Source of the DNA: Pseudolabrys sp.
GTDB lineage: Bacteria > Pseudomonadota > Alphaproteobacteria > Rhizobiales > Xanthobacteraceae
Direction: 5' to 3'
DNA length: 64,000 bases
Assembly (NCBI GenBank): GCA_017849615.1
Contig: JAFIGS010000014.1
Span: 62,001 to 126,000, forward strand
In this document: one piece after another, positions 36,370-44,989 of the stretch
Layout: each line of letters starts with the position of its first letter
Position numbering within the stretch: the stretch's first letter is position 1
Program-made: the position numbers and the translations under genes
The notes under the pieces: model-generated
What the model was told of the DNA's origin: nothing
Seen by the model: only the letters and a program-made list of their open reading frames with translations
The model's database searches: none

Positions 36370-36431
36370 TCCCCTTGACTTGCCCCCCACCCCGGACCCC
36401 TCCCCACCGCTGCGCGGGGGGAGGGGAAAAG
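35933..36431. mobile_element. 499-bp inverted-repeat element carrying a DUF559 gene
   Basis: Both ends carry a perfect 20-bp inverted repeat: CTTTTCCCCTCCCCCCGCGC at 35933-35952 and its complement at 36412-36431. Further inward, GGGGAGGGGT-AAGGGGTGGGGG on the left and its near-complement on the right extend the similarity. The DUF559 gene fills the interior. The unit lies exactly in the gap between the thiolase stop (36452) and the fadJ start (35902). I do not see a clear target-site duplication. Mobility is inferred. Confidence 0.6.
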
Positions 36432-36451
36432 TTGCGCCGTGCATCAAGATG

Positions 36452-37663
36452 TCAAACCCGTTCGATGATCGTGGCGGTGCCCATGCCGGCGCCGATGCAC
36501 AACGTGACCAGCGCGGTTTCCTTGCCGGAACGCTCCAGCTCGTCGAGCACGGTGCCGAGGATCATGGCGCCGGTGGCCCCTAACGGATGGCCCATGGCGA
36601 TAGCGCCGCCATTGACGTTGATCTTGTCGTGCGGAATGTCGAAGGCCTGCATGTAGCGCAGCACCACCGAGGCGAAGGCTTCGTTGAGCTCGAACAGGTC
36701 GATGTCGCCGATCGACATGCCGGCGCGCTTAAGCACCTTCTCGGTCACCGGCACCGGGCCGGTGAGCATGATCGACGGCTCGGAGCCGATATTGGCGAAG
36801 GCCTTGATGCGCGCGCGCGGCTTGAGGCCGTTGCGCTTGCCGGCTTCCTCATTGCCGATCAGCACCGCGGCGGCGCCATCGACGATGCCCGACGAATTGC
36901 CCGGCGTATGGACGTGGTTGATCGATTCGAATTCCGGATAGCGCTGGATCGCCACGGCGTCGAAGCCGCCCATCTCGCCCATCTGCACGAACGACGCGTT
37001 GAGCGCGGCGAGCGTCTGCATGGTCGTCGACGGACGCATGTGCTCGTCCTTGTCCAGGATGGTCAGGCCGTTGACGTCCTTGACCGGGACCACCGACTTC
37101 TTGAAGCGGCCTTCGTCCCAGGACCGGCCGGTGCGCTTCTGGCTTTCCACGGCATAGGCATCGACGTCGTCGCGCGAGAAACCGTATTTGGTCGCGATCA
37201 TGTCCGCCGAGATGCCCTGCGGCACGAAGTAGGACTTGAGCGCGATCGAGGGATCGACCGGCCAGGCGCCGCCCGAGGCGCCGATGCCGACACGGCTCAT
37301 GGATTCGACGCCGCCGCCGATGGTCAGATCGTGCTGGCCGGACATCACCTCCGCCGCGGCGAAGTTCACCGCGTCGAGGCCGGAGGCGCAAAAGCGGTTG
37401 ATCTGGATGCCGGGCACCTTCTCGCCGAAGCCGGCCATGATCGCGGCGACGCGGGCGATATCGCCGCCGGCCTCGCCGACCGGATCGACGCAGCCGAGCA
37501 CGACGTCGTCGACGGCGTCGGGGGCGTCGAGCTTGTTGCGCTCCTTGATGGCGCCGAGCGCCTGCGCCGCGAGATTGAGCGCGGTGACTTCGTGCAGCGC
37601 GCCGTCGGACTTGCCGCGCCCGCGCGGCGTGCGGACGGCGTCGTAGATGAAGGCTTCGGTCAT
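36452..37663 (-). CDS. fadA: Acetyl-CoA acyltransferase (thiolase)
   Basis: A 403-residue thiolase that cleaves 3-ketoacyl-CoA with CoA in the last step of beta-oxidation. The acyl-accepting Cys92 lies in [14 protein letters not shown]. The catalytic His is in [15 protein letters not shown] and the second Cys, about residue 389, in L-C-I-G-A-G-M-G. The ATG at 37663 is preceded by AGGGAG; the in-frame extension to 37723 comes from a repeat. It forms a beta-oxidation unit with fadJ downstream and acyl-CoA dehydrogenase upstream. Confidence 0.94.
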   Translation of the reverse strand: MTEAFIYDAVRTPRGRGKSDGALHEVTALNLAAQALGAIKERNKLDAPDAVDDVVLGCVDPVGEAGGDIARVAAIMAGFGEKVPGIQINRFCASGLDAVNFAAAEVMSGQHDLTIGGGVESMSRVGIGASGGAWPVDPSIALKSYFVPQGISADMIATKYGFSRDDVDAYAVESQKRTGRSWDEGRFKKSVVPVKDVNGLTILDKDEHMRPSTTMQTLAALNASFVQMGEMGGFDAVAIQRYPEFESINHVHTPGNSSGIVDGAAAVLIGNEEAGKRNGLKPRARIKAFANIGSEPSIMLTGPVPVTEKVLKRAGMSIGDIDLFELNEAFASVVLRYMQAFDIPHDKINVNGGAIAMGHPLGATGAMILGTVLDELERSGKETALVTLCIGAGMGTATIIERV

Positions 37664-37676
37664 TCGGCTCTCCCTC

Positions 37677-37786
37677 GTCATTCCGGGGCGCGCTGAAAGC
37701 GCGAACCCGGAATCCAGCGACAAATCGTTAGCATTCCCTGTTTCCCTGGATTCCGGGTTCGCCGCTTCGCGGCGCCCCGGAATGAC
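37677..37786. repeat. Intergenic palindromic repeat, family C (copy 1)
   Basis: Ends GTCATTCCGGGGCGC and GCGCCCCGGAATGAC are perfect 15-bp inverted repeats, with an inner GAACCCGGAATCCAG / CTGGATTCCGGGTTC pair. The same family lies at 57601-57705. It fills the gap between the acyl-CoA dehydrogenase stop and the thiolase start. Confidence 0.85.
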
Positions 37787-37793
37787 AGAGAGA

Positions 37794-38951
37794 TTACAAA
37801 CTGCGCGCGATCAGCAATTTCATGATCTCGTTCGTCCCCGCATAGATACGCAGCACGCGGGCGTCGCGGTAGAGGCGCGAGATCGGATATTCGTCCATGA
37901 AACCATAGCCGCCGAACAGTTGCAGGCAGCGGTCAAGCAACTGGCCGAGCGTGTCGGTGAGCCGGTATTTGGCCATCGAGGCGGTCACGGTGTCGAGCTT
38001 GCCCTCGATGTGCAAGCCGATGCAATGGTCGAGGAAGACCTTGGCGATGGTGGCGTCGGTCTTGCAGGCGGCCAGTTCGAACTGGGTGTTCTGGAAATCG
38101 AGGATGGCCTTGCCGAAGGCCTTGCGTTGCTTGACATAATCAATCGTCAAGGCGAGCGCGCGTTCCATCATGGCGACGGCGTTGATGGCGACAATCAGCC
38201 GCTCCTGCGGCAACTCCTTCATGAGCTGATAGAAGCCCTGCCCGGTCTCGGTGCCGAGCAGGTTCTCGGCCGGCAGCTTGACGTCGTCGAAGAACAATTC
38301 GGACGTATCGGCGGCGTCCATGCCGAGCTTCTGCAGCTTGCGGCCGCGGCGGAAACCGGGCGCGTTATCGGTCTCGACCACCATCAGCGACACACCCTTG
38401 GAGCCGGCGGCCGGGTCGGTCTTGGCGACGACGATGATGAGGTTGGCGTGCTGGCCGTTGGTGATGAAGGTCTTGGAGCCGTTGAGCACATAGCCGTTGC
38501 CGGACTTCTCGGCCTTGGTGCGCACGCCCTGCAAATCGGAGCCGGTGCCCGGCTCGGTCATGGCGATGGCGCCGATCATTTCACCGGACGCGAGCTTGGG
38601 CAGCCAGCGCTGCTTCTGCTCCTCGGTGCCGTAATGAAGGATGTAGGGCGCGACGATGCCGGAATGCAGGGGCGCGCCGAAGGAGTCGAAACCGCCGAGC
38701 GAGTATTCGCGGTAGATGACGGCCTCATGACCGAAATTGCCGCCGGCGCCGCCGTATTCCTCCGGCAGCGACGCCCCTAACAGGCCGGCCTCACCGGCCT
38801 TCTCCCAGACATCGCGCGGATAAATGCCGGCGTCGTGCCAGGCGTCGAGATGCGGCGTGTATTCGTCGGCAATAAAGCGGCGGGCCTGCTCCTCGAGCAG
38901 GACCAGATCCTCCGTCATCCAGGACGGACGAGGCAGATTGAGCGCTTCCAT
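37794..38951 (-). CDS. Acyl-CoA dehydrogenase
   Basis: A 385-residue flavoenzyme that makes the trans-2,3 double bond of acyl-CoA. It has the signature [17 protein letters not shown], then G-S-K-T-F-I-T-N-G for FAD binding, and near the end [12 protein letters not shown] with catalytic Glu375 in Y-A-G-T-N-E. The length fits short- to long-chain dehydrogenases. It is upstream of the thiolase and fadJ genes in the same direction. Chain-length preference cannot be told. Confidence 0.94.
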   Translation of the reverse strand: MEALNLPRPSWMTEDLVLLEEQARRFIADEYTPHLDAWHDAGIYPRDVWEKAGEAGLLGASLPEEYGGAGGNFGHEAVIYREYSLGGFDSFGAPLHSGIVAPYILHYGTEEQKQRWLPKLASGEMIGAIAMTEPGTGSDLQGVRTKAEKSGNGYVLNGSKTFITNGQHANLIIVVAKTDPAAGSKGVSLMVVETDNAPGFRRGRKLQKLGMDAADTSELFFDDVKLPAENLLGTETGQGFYQLMKELPQERLIVAINAVAMMERALALTIDYVKQRKAFGKAILDFQNTQFELAACKTDATIAKVFLDHCIGLHIEGKLDTVTASMAKYRLTDTLGQLLDRCLQLFGGYGFMDEYPISRLYRDARVLRIYAGTNEIMKLLIARSL

Positions 38952-39022
38952 GGGCGGACTTTCCCGACGAGTCGTTTGTTTGCCGGGGAGGATAGGACGC
39001 CGGAAGGGCGGAAGCGAGGGGG

Positions 39023-39213
39023 CCTCTCCCCTCCCCCCGTTCGCGAAGCGAATGGCGGGGAGGGGTCGGGGGTGGGGGGCGAATTATCATTCGCGAGGCC
39101 GGTAAAATCCCCCCACCCCGCCAGCCTTCGCTATCTCTCAGACTGGCGCCCCTCCCCACCGCCATAGCGCGTCAAAGACGCGCGTTAACGCGCTTATGGC
39201 GGGGGGAGGGAAA
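39023..39213. mobile_element. 191-bp gene-less inverted-repeat unit, family F
   Basis: The left half starts CTCTCCCCTCCCCCCG and ends GGGGTGGGGGGC; the right half starts CCCCCCACCCCG and ends GGCGGGGGGAGGGAAAG. The two halves are inverted copies of the same kind as the ends of the DUF559 element 2.6 kb away, but no gene lies between them. The right half has an extra internal palindrome (CGCGTTAACGCG, 39180-39191). The unit lies between the acyl-CoA dehydrogenase and the branched-chain binding-protein genes. Confidence 0.6.
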
Positions 39214-39218
39214 GCAAG

Positions 39219-40385
39219 TTACTTCGCCGGGTCCTTGACCTTCTCGATCTTGTCGAACTCGACGTTCTGGCTGACGCCGTTCACCTTCTCGACACGGCGG
39301 ATGTAGACCGTCTGGATGATGTCGCGGGTTTCCGGATCGATCGAGATCGGGCCGCGCGGGCTTTCCCAGGCCATGCCCTTGGCGGCGCCGATGAGCGAGT
39401 CGCCGTCGGCCTTGCCGCCGGTCTTCTTCAGCGCCTCGTAGATGAGGTGCATGCCGTCCCAGCCGCCGATCGAGAAGATGTCCGGGTTACGCTTGAACTC
39501 GGCGTTGTAGGCCTTCACGAAGTCCTCGTTCATCTTCGACTTGTGCTCCCAGCCGTAGTGGAAGACCGTGATGATGCCGAGGCCGGCGTCGCCCATGTTC
39601 TTGAGCGCGACGTCGTCCATCGTCAGTTCGCCCTGGCCCATGACCTTGACCTTCTTGGGGTCAACGCCACGCTCCTGCAGCGCCTTGGCGATCGCGACCG
39701 GCTGCGCGCCGCCCGGAATGAAGATGAAGATCGATTCCGGGTTGAGGTCCTTGGCGCGCTGCACGAAGGCCGAGAAGTCCGGGTTGGCAACCGGCATGCG
39801 CACCGAGCCGACGATCTCGCCGCCGCCGGCCTTGAAGCCCTTCTGGAACCAGGTTTCGGCGTCGATGCCCGGGCCATAATCGGAGACCATGGTGTAGGCC
39901 TTCTTGGTGCCCTGCTTGGCCGCCCATTTGCCGAGCGTATCCTCGAGTTGCGGAATGGTGAGCGAGGTGCGCGCGATGTAGGGCGACTTGGTGGTGATGA
40001 TCGAGGTCGCCGCGTTCATGACGACCATGAACTTCTTGGCTTCTTCGGACGGACCGGCGGCGCCGAGCGCTTCCGGCGTCAGCGTGAAGCCGGCGAGGAT
40101 GTCCACCTTGTCGCGAACGATGAGTTCCTGCGCCAGGCGCTTGGCGACGTCCGGGTTCGGACCGCCGGTGTCCTTGCGGATGATTTCGATCTTCTTGCCG
40201 GCGACGGTGTCGCCATGCTGCTTGATGTACAGCTTGACGGCGTTGTCCATCTGCGCCGCGGTGTCGGCGAACTGGCCCGAATAGGCCATGATCAAACCGA
40301 TCTTGACGGTGTCCTGTGCCGAGGCCGAGGATGCGGCCGACGCAGCCAGGAGCGCGGCCGCCAAAAACAGACCAGTCTTCTTCAT
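39219..40385 (-). CDS. ABC transporter substrate-binding protein (LivK/branched-chain amino acid type)
   Basis: A 388-residue periplasmic binding protein. Residues 1-23 are a signal peptide (A-S-A-Q-D). The mature N-terminus V-K-I-G-L-I-M-A-Y-S-G-Q-F-A and later Y-T-M-V-S-D-Y-G-P-G match the peripla_BP_6/LivK family. Relatives bind branched-chain amino acids, amides or aromatic acids. No permease or ATPase genes lie next to it, so the rest of its transporter is elsewhere. Position after a block of beta-oxidation genes may hint at an acid ligand, but that is a guess. Confidence 0.92.
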   Translation of the reverse strand: MKKTGLFLAAALLAASAASSASAQDTVKIGLIMAYSGQFADTAAQMDNAVKLYIKQHGDTVAGKKIEIIRKDTGGPNPDVAKRLAQELIVRDKVDILAGFTLTPEALGAAGPSEEAKKFMVVMNAATSIITTKSPYIARTSLTIPQLEDTLGKWAAKQGTKKAYTMVSDYGPGIDAETWFQKGFKAGGGEIVGSVRMPVANPDFSAFVQRAKDLNPESIFIFIPGGAQPVAIAKALQERGVDPKKVKVMGQGELTMDDVALKNMGDAGLGIITVFHYGWEHKSKMNEDFVKAYNAEFKRNPDIFSIGGWDGMHLIYEALKKTGGKADGDSLIGAAKGMAWESPRGPISIDPETRDIIQTVYIRRVEKVNGVSQNVEFDKIEKVKDPAK

Positions 40386-40499
40386 CTAATTCCTCCCCAT
40401 GAGCCGCACGGTTGAAAGTCGGCTTCCCCTGCAAAATAGCGGCAATCCCGGCGTTCGTCACGCCTTAGCCGCACGCTCACCGGATGGAAACGACCCAGC

Positions 40500-41513
40500 A
40501 TGCTTAAATTCTCGATATTCGATCATCTCGACAACAGTGGCGCGCCGTTGGGCACGTTCTTCGAGGAGCGGCTTCGGCTTGTCGAAGCGATCGAACGCGG
40601 CGGCTTTGCCGGCTATCACCTCGCCGAGCATCACTCGACGCCGCTTGGGCTGGCGGCGAGCCCCAGCGTGTTCCTTGCTGCGGCGATCCAGCGCACACGA
40701 ACCTTGCGGCTTGGCCCGCTGGTTTACGTGCTGCCGCTCTATCACCCGCTGCGGGTGTACGAAGAGATCTGCATGCTCGATCACATGAGCGGCGGCCGAC
40801 TGATGGTCGGCGTGGGCCGCGGCGGCGCGCTGGTCGAGCACGAGCGCTATGGGATCGATCCCACCAACGCGTCGCCGCTGTACCACGAAGCCTTTGCCGT
40901 GCTAATGCGCGCTTTCGAGAGCGATGTCGTCAACTTCGAAGGCAAGTTCTTCACCTTCAAGGACTACGTGGTGCAAGCCAAGCCCGCCCAACGGCCCCAC
41001 CCGCCGCTGTGGTACGGCGCGCCGAGCCCGGACGCGATCGCGTGGGCCGTGCCGAAATCGATCAATGTGGTGTCGCTTGGGCCGGCGGACCGCGCCCGCG
41101 CCATCAGCGATCGCTATCGCAATGACTGGCGCGCGCTCGGCCGCGACGATGCTGCACTGCCGCATATCGGCATCACGCGTCATGTCGTGGTCGCCGAGAC
41201 CGACGCCGAGGCGCGGCGCATCGCCGACAATGCCTACGCCACCTGGCGCCAGTCCATGGACTGGCTGTGGCGGCACGCCGGCCAGGATTTCAGCCTGAAG
41301 GGCATTTACCCGCAAAGCTTCGCCGAACTCGCCGCCATCGGCCACGGCGTCGCCGGCTCGGCCGCCACCGTGCGGGACTACATGAGCAAGCTCGAGCGCG
41401 AGGCCGGCGTGAACTACGTGCTGTGCCAGATGGTGTTCGGCGACATGAGTTTTGCTGATGCGACTCATTCGATTGATTTGTTTGCCAAGGACGTGATGCC
41501 GGCGTTTCGGTAA
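40500..41513 (+). CDS. Luciferase-like (LLM class) flavin-dependent monooxygenase
   Basis: A 337-residue TIM-barrel flavin enzyme. The first strand F-S-I-F-D-H-L is followed by Y-H-L-A-E-H-H, the L-R-L-G-P-L-V-Y-V-L-P-L-Y-H-P-L-R-V-Y-E-E motif, L-D-H-M-S-G-G-R-L-M-V-G-V-G-R-G and the late G-S-A-A-T-V-R-D-Y. These mark bacterial-luciferase-like monooxygenases that use reduced FMN. The family oxidises alkanes, amines and many other compounds; the substrate is not known. An MFS transporter gene follows in the same direction by 48 bases and may act with it. Confidence 0.9.
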   Translation: MLKFSIFDHLDNSGAPLGTFFEERLRLVEAIERGGFAGYHLAEHHSTPLGLAASPSVFLAAAIQRTRTLRLGPLVYVLPLYHPLRVYEEICMLDHMSGGRLMVGVGRGGALVEHERYGIDPTNASPLYHEAFAVLMRAFESDVVNFEGKFFTFKDYVVQAKPAQRPHPPLWYGAPSPDAIAWAVPKSINVVSLGPADRARAISDRYRNDWRALGRDDAALPHIGITRHVVVAETDAEARRIADNAYATWRQSMDWLWRHAGQDFSLKGIYPQSFAELAAIGHGVAGSAATVRDYMSKLEREAGVNYVLCQMVFGDMSFADATHSIDLFAKDVMPAFR

Positions 41514-41561
41514 CTTCGTTCGCGTGCTAACACGCGCCATCGCCTTGCCGGGTGCGCTCTC

Positions 41562-42797
41562 ATGAATGCCACGATCGAAACCTCCGCCGCCTACGGCGTG
41601 GAGTCGCCCTACGCCTGGCGGCGCCTCGCCGCCGGGCTGATGCTCAGCACCTTGGGCGGCGTCGGCATGTGGTCGGTCGTGGTGGCGCTGCCGGCGATGC
41701 AGGCCGAATTCGGCGTCGATCGCGCCTCGGCCTCCGTTCCGTTCACGATGACCATGCTCGGCTTCGGCGTCGGCAATATCGTCATGGGCCGGCTCGCCGA
41801 CCGCTTCGGCATCGCGCTGCCGATGGCGCTGGGCACGATCATGCTCGCGCTCGGCTATGTGCTCACCGGCCTTGCCGGCTCGCTGTGGCAGGTCGCGCTG
41901 GCGCATGGTCTGCTGATCGGCGTCGGCTGCTCGACATCGTTCGGGCCGCTGATGGCCGACATGTCGCACTGGTTCTCGCGGCGCCGCGGCCGCGCCGTGG
42001 CGATCGCGGCGACCGGCAATTATCTCGCCGGCACGTTCTGGCCGCTGGTGGTCTCGCACTTCATCGGCGTCAGCGACTGGCGCACCACGCATATCGGCAT
42101 CGGCATCTTTCTCGTCTTCGCAATGTTTCCGCTCATCCTGGTGATGCGGCGCAAGCTGATCGAAGGCCACAGCGACGCCACCACCACCGATGACGAACGC
42201 CGCCGCGCCGACAGCCCGTTCTCGCCGCGCACGCTGCAGATCCTGCTCTGCATCGCCGGCGTGTGCTGCTGCGTGGCGATGTCGATGCCGCAGGTGCATC
42301 TCGTCGCCTATTGCGCCGATCTCGGTTACGGCGCGGCGCGCGGCGCCGAAATGCTGTCGGCCATGCTGGCGCTCGGCATCATCAGCCGCGTCGGCTCAGG
42401 CTTCGTCGCCGACAAGATCGGCGGCGTGCGCACGCTGCTGATCGGCTCGGTGGCGCAGGGCGTCGCGCTATTCCTCTATCTGCCGTTCAACGGGCTTTAT
42501 TCGCTGTACATCATCTCGGCGATGTTCGGCCTGTTCCAGGGCGGCATCGTGCCGATGTACGCCGTCATCGTGCGCGAATATTTTTCGCCGAAGGAGGCCT
42601 CGACGCGCGTCGGCTTCGTGATTTTCTCGACCGTGGCCGGCATGGCCATCGGCGGCTGGATGTCGGGCAAGATCTTCGATCTTACCGGCTCGTATCAGGC
42701 GGCCTTCGTCAACGGCATCGCCTTCAACGCCATCAACGTCACGATCATGATCTGGCTGCTGATGCGCTCGCGCCGCGGTGCAATGGCGACGGCTTAA
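41562..42797 (+). CDS. MFS transporter
   Basis: A 411-residue twelve-helix major facilitator. The loop-2 motif G-R-L-A-D-R-F-G is present after helix 2, and a weaker copy, G-S-G-F-V-A-D-K-I-G-G-V-R, follows helix 8. N- and C-terminal tails are short. It resembles monocarboxylate/oxalate-formate type MFS members (W-x-x-x-V-V-A-L-P-A-M-Q near the start). It lies downstream of the luciferase-like gene, perhaps co-transcribed. The substrate is unknown. Confidence 0.9.
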   Translation: MNATIETSAAYGVESPYAWRRLAAGLMLSTLGGVGMWSVVVALPAMQAEFGVDRASASVPFTMTMLGFGVGNIVMGRLADRFGIALPMALGTIMLALGYVLTGLAGSLWQVALAHGLLIGVGCSTSFGPLMADMSHWFSRRRGRAVAIAATGNYLAGTFWPLVVSHFIGVSDWRTTHIGIGIFLVFAMFPLILVMRRKLIEGHSDATTTDDERRRADSPFSPRTLQILLCIAGVCCCVAMSMPQVHLVAYCADLGYGAARGAEMLSAMLALGIISRVGSGFVADKIGGVRTLLIGSVAQGVALFLYLPFNGLYSLYIISAMFGLFQGGIVPMYAVIVREYFSPKEASTRVGFVIFSTVAGMAIGGWMSGKIFDLTGSYQAAFVNGIAFNAINVTIMIWLLMRSRRGAMATA

Positions 42798-42800
42798 ATT

Positions 42801-42856
42801 GTAGCGCGGGTGGAGCGCAGCGAAACCCGGGTTGCGCTTCGCTCCACCCGGGCTAC
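42801..42856. repeat. Intergenic palindromic repeat, family A (short copy)
   Basis: GTAGCGCGGGTGGAGC at the left and GCTCCACCCGGGCTAC at the right are inverted copies with one mismatch. Inside is a second pair, GAAACCCGGGTTGC. It lies between the convergent MFS and acyl-CoA dehydrogenase genes and is a shorter relative of 3831-3910. Confidence 0.8.
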
Positions 42857-42859
42857 GAA

Positions 42860-44650
42860 CTAAAACGCCTCCGCCGGCAACTCCATCGTGCTCGCCGCGC
42901 CCGCCTGGATGCGGGCAAGGCGCGTCACCGTCTCGGGCATGATGCGCTCCATAAAGAAGCGCGCGGTGACGAGCTTGGCGTTGAAGCGCGCCGCGTCGCC
43001 GCCGGCCTTGATCTTCGCACTCGCCGCGTCGGCGATCTGGCACCACATGTAGCCGAGCGCCACGAGACCGAAGAGATGCATGTAATCGGTGGCGCCGGCG
43101 CCGGCGTTGTCGGGCTTGGCCATGGCGTTCTGCATGAACCACATCGACGCCTGCTGCAGATCGTTCGCGCCCTTGCCGAGCGCGGCGACCAGCGGCTTCA
43201 TCGTTTCGTCGCCGCCCTTCTCTTTGGCATAGGCGCCGAGCTCCCCGAGGAACGCCATCAGCGCGCGGCCGCCGTCCTTGCCGAGCTTGCGGCCGACGAG
43301 GTCCATGGCCTGCACGCCGTTGGCGCCTTCGTAGATCATGGCGATGCGCGCATCGCGCACGAACTGCTCCATGCCGTGCTCGGCGATGTAGCCGTGGCCG
43401 CCATACATCTGCTGCGCCGATACCGTGTTGGCGAAGCCGACATCGGTCATCACGCCCTTGATCACCGGCGTCATCAGGCCGAGCGCATCATCGGCGGCCT
43501 GACGTTCCTTGGCGTCGCCGGAGCGGTGCGCGACGTCGCTCTTGAGACCGGCCCACAGCACCAGCGCGCGCGCCGCCTCGTTGAAGGCGCGCATGGTCAT
43601 CAAGGTGCGGCGCACGTCGGGATGCACGATGATCGGATCGGCCGCCTTGTCGGGGAACTTCGCGCCGGTGATGGCGCGGCCCTGCAGGCGCTCCCTGGCG
43701 TAGACGACGGCGTTCTGATAGGCGACCTCGGACAGCGCGAGGCCCTGGATGCCGACGCCGAGCCGCGCCTCGTTCATCATCACGAACATGGCATTGAGGC
43801 CGCGGTTTTCCTCGCCGACCAGCCAGCCGGTGGCGCTGTCGTAATTCATCACGCAGGTCGAGTTGCCGTGGATGCCCATCTTCTCTTCGAGCGAGCCGCA
43901 GGACACGCCGTTGCGCGCACCGACCGAGCCATCGTCGCCGACCATGAACTTCGGCACCACGAACAGCGAAATGCCCTTGGTGCCGGCGGGCGCGCCTTCG
44001 ATGCGCGCCAGCACCAGATGGATGATGTTGTCCGACATGTCGTGTTCGCCGGCGGAGATGAAGATCTTGGTGCCGGAGATCTTGTAGGAGCCGTCGGCCT
44101 GCTTCACCGCCTTGGTGCGCAACAGGCCGAGATCGGTGCCGCAATGCGGCTCCGTCAGATTCATGGTGCCGGTCCAGACACCTTCGATCATCTTCGGCAG
44201 ATATTTCTGCTTGATCGCGTCATTGGCGTGGACGATGAGCGCGGCGATCGCGCCCTGCGTCAGGCCGGGATACATGGCGAAGGCCATATTGGCCGAGCAG
44301 AAGTATTCGTTGACGATCTCGGTGATCGTCATCGGCAGGCCCTGGCCGCCGAATTCCTGCGGCGCCGAGATGCCGATCCAGCCGCCCTCGACGATCTGCC
44401 TGTAGGCGTCCTTGAAGCCGGTGGGCGTCGTCACGCTGCCGTCGGCTGCGCGCTTGCAGCCTTCCTTGTCGCCGACACGGTTGAGGGGTGTCAGCACGTC
44501 CTCGGACAGCTTGGCGGCTTCGGTGAGGATCGCCTCGACCACGTCCGGCGAGGCGTCGGAGAAGCCCGGCAGATTGCCGTAGCGCTCGATGTGAAAAACG
44601 TCGTTGAGCAGAAACAGCGCGTCATCGACAGGCGCTTTGTAGATCGGCAT
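42860..44650 (-). CDS. Acyl-CoA dehydrogenase, long form with C-terminal domain (DmdC/FadE-like)
   Basis: A 596-residue protein, about 200 longer than ordinary acyl-CoA dehydrogenases. It starts Y-K-A-P-V-D-D-A-L-F-L-L-N-D-V, typical of the DmdC group. It has T-M-N-L-T-E-P-H-C-G-T-D-L-G as the flavin signature, M-Y-G-G-H-G-Y-I-A-E-H-G, and I-Y-E-G-A-N-G-V-Q-A in the catalytic Glu region. The last 130 residues are the C-terminal helical domain. DmdC oxidises methylmercaptopropionyl-CoA, but many relatives handle ordinary acyl-CoAs, and no dmd genes are nearby. Confidence 0.92.
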   Translation of the reverse strand: MPIYKAPVDDALFLLNDVFHIERYGNLPGFSDASPDVVEAILTEAAKLSEDVLTPLNRVGDKEGCKRAADGSVTTPTGFKDAYRQIVEGGWIGISAPQEFGGQGLPMTITEIVNEYFCSANMAFAMYPGLTQGAIAALIVHANDAIKQKYLPKMIEGVWTGTMNLTEPHCGTDLGLLRTKAVKQADGSYKISGTKIFISAGEHDMSDNIIHLVLARIEGAPAGTKGISLFVVPKFMVGDDGSVGARNGVSCGSLEEKMGIHGNSTCVMNYDSATGWLVGEENRGLNAMFVMMNEARLGVGIQGLALSEVAYQNAVVYARERLQGRAITGAKFPDKAADPIIVHPDVRRTLMTMRAFNEAARALVLWAGLKSDVAHRSGDAKERQAADDALGLMTPVIKGVMTDVGFANTVSAQQMYGGHGYIAEHGMEQFVRDARIAMIYEGANGVQAMDLVGRKLGKDGGRALMAFLGELGAYAKEKGGDETMKPLVAALGKGANDLQQASMWFMQNAMAKPDNAGAGATDYMHLFGLVALGYMWCQIADAASAKIKAGGDAARFNAKLVTARFFMERIMPETVTRLARIQAGAASTMELPAEAF

Positions 44651-44989
44651 CGTTTTCTCCCCGGCATCAGGCTTCGGGCGTCACTTTGGGCGGTCAGGCG
44701 CCCGTTTGGAAAGTGGCCCGCTTGTTTCAAGTTCCCTTCAGGCAGCTAAGCGTCGGCCCGGGCGTCGCCAAGGCGGGAATCGGAACGCTTTCCCCGCATT
44801 TTGCCGCAGGCCCTTTACGGGCGCATTAAGGGACCTTGCCCCCTCGCTCGCCCCCGCAATTCCTAACGAAACCCGGCCGCTTCGGCCAAATCTTAACCCG
44901 CTGTTTACCCTAAGCGGCAAAAAGTCGGGAGTTAGCAAAAGTCGGGCAAACAGCGCTCTGTCGCCTCCACCTCGACGTTGGGTGTGCGA
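44651..44989. promoter_or_regulatory. Divergent region between the acyl-CoA dehydrogenase and PodJ-like genes (339 bases)
   Basis: No gene is visible. The right part carries TTAA-N7-TTTAC at 44893-44908, one base from the CtrA consensus TTAA-N7-TTAAC. GAATC at 44777 is a CcrM-type GANTC site. These cell-cycle motifs suit a polarity-factor promoter, though both are short and could be chance. Confidence 0.45.

Noticed and set aside
37664-37723. Longer N-terminus for the thiolase
   Set aside because: The extra 20 residues are encoded by a family C repeat and a good ribosome site precedes the ATG at 37663.
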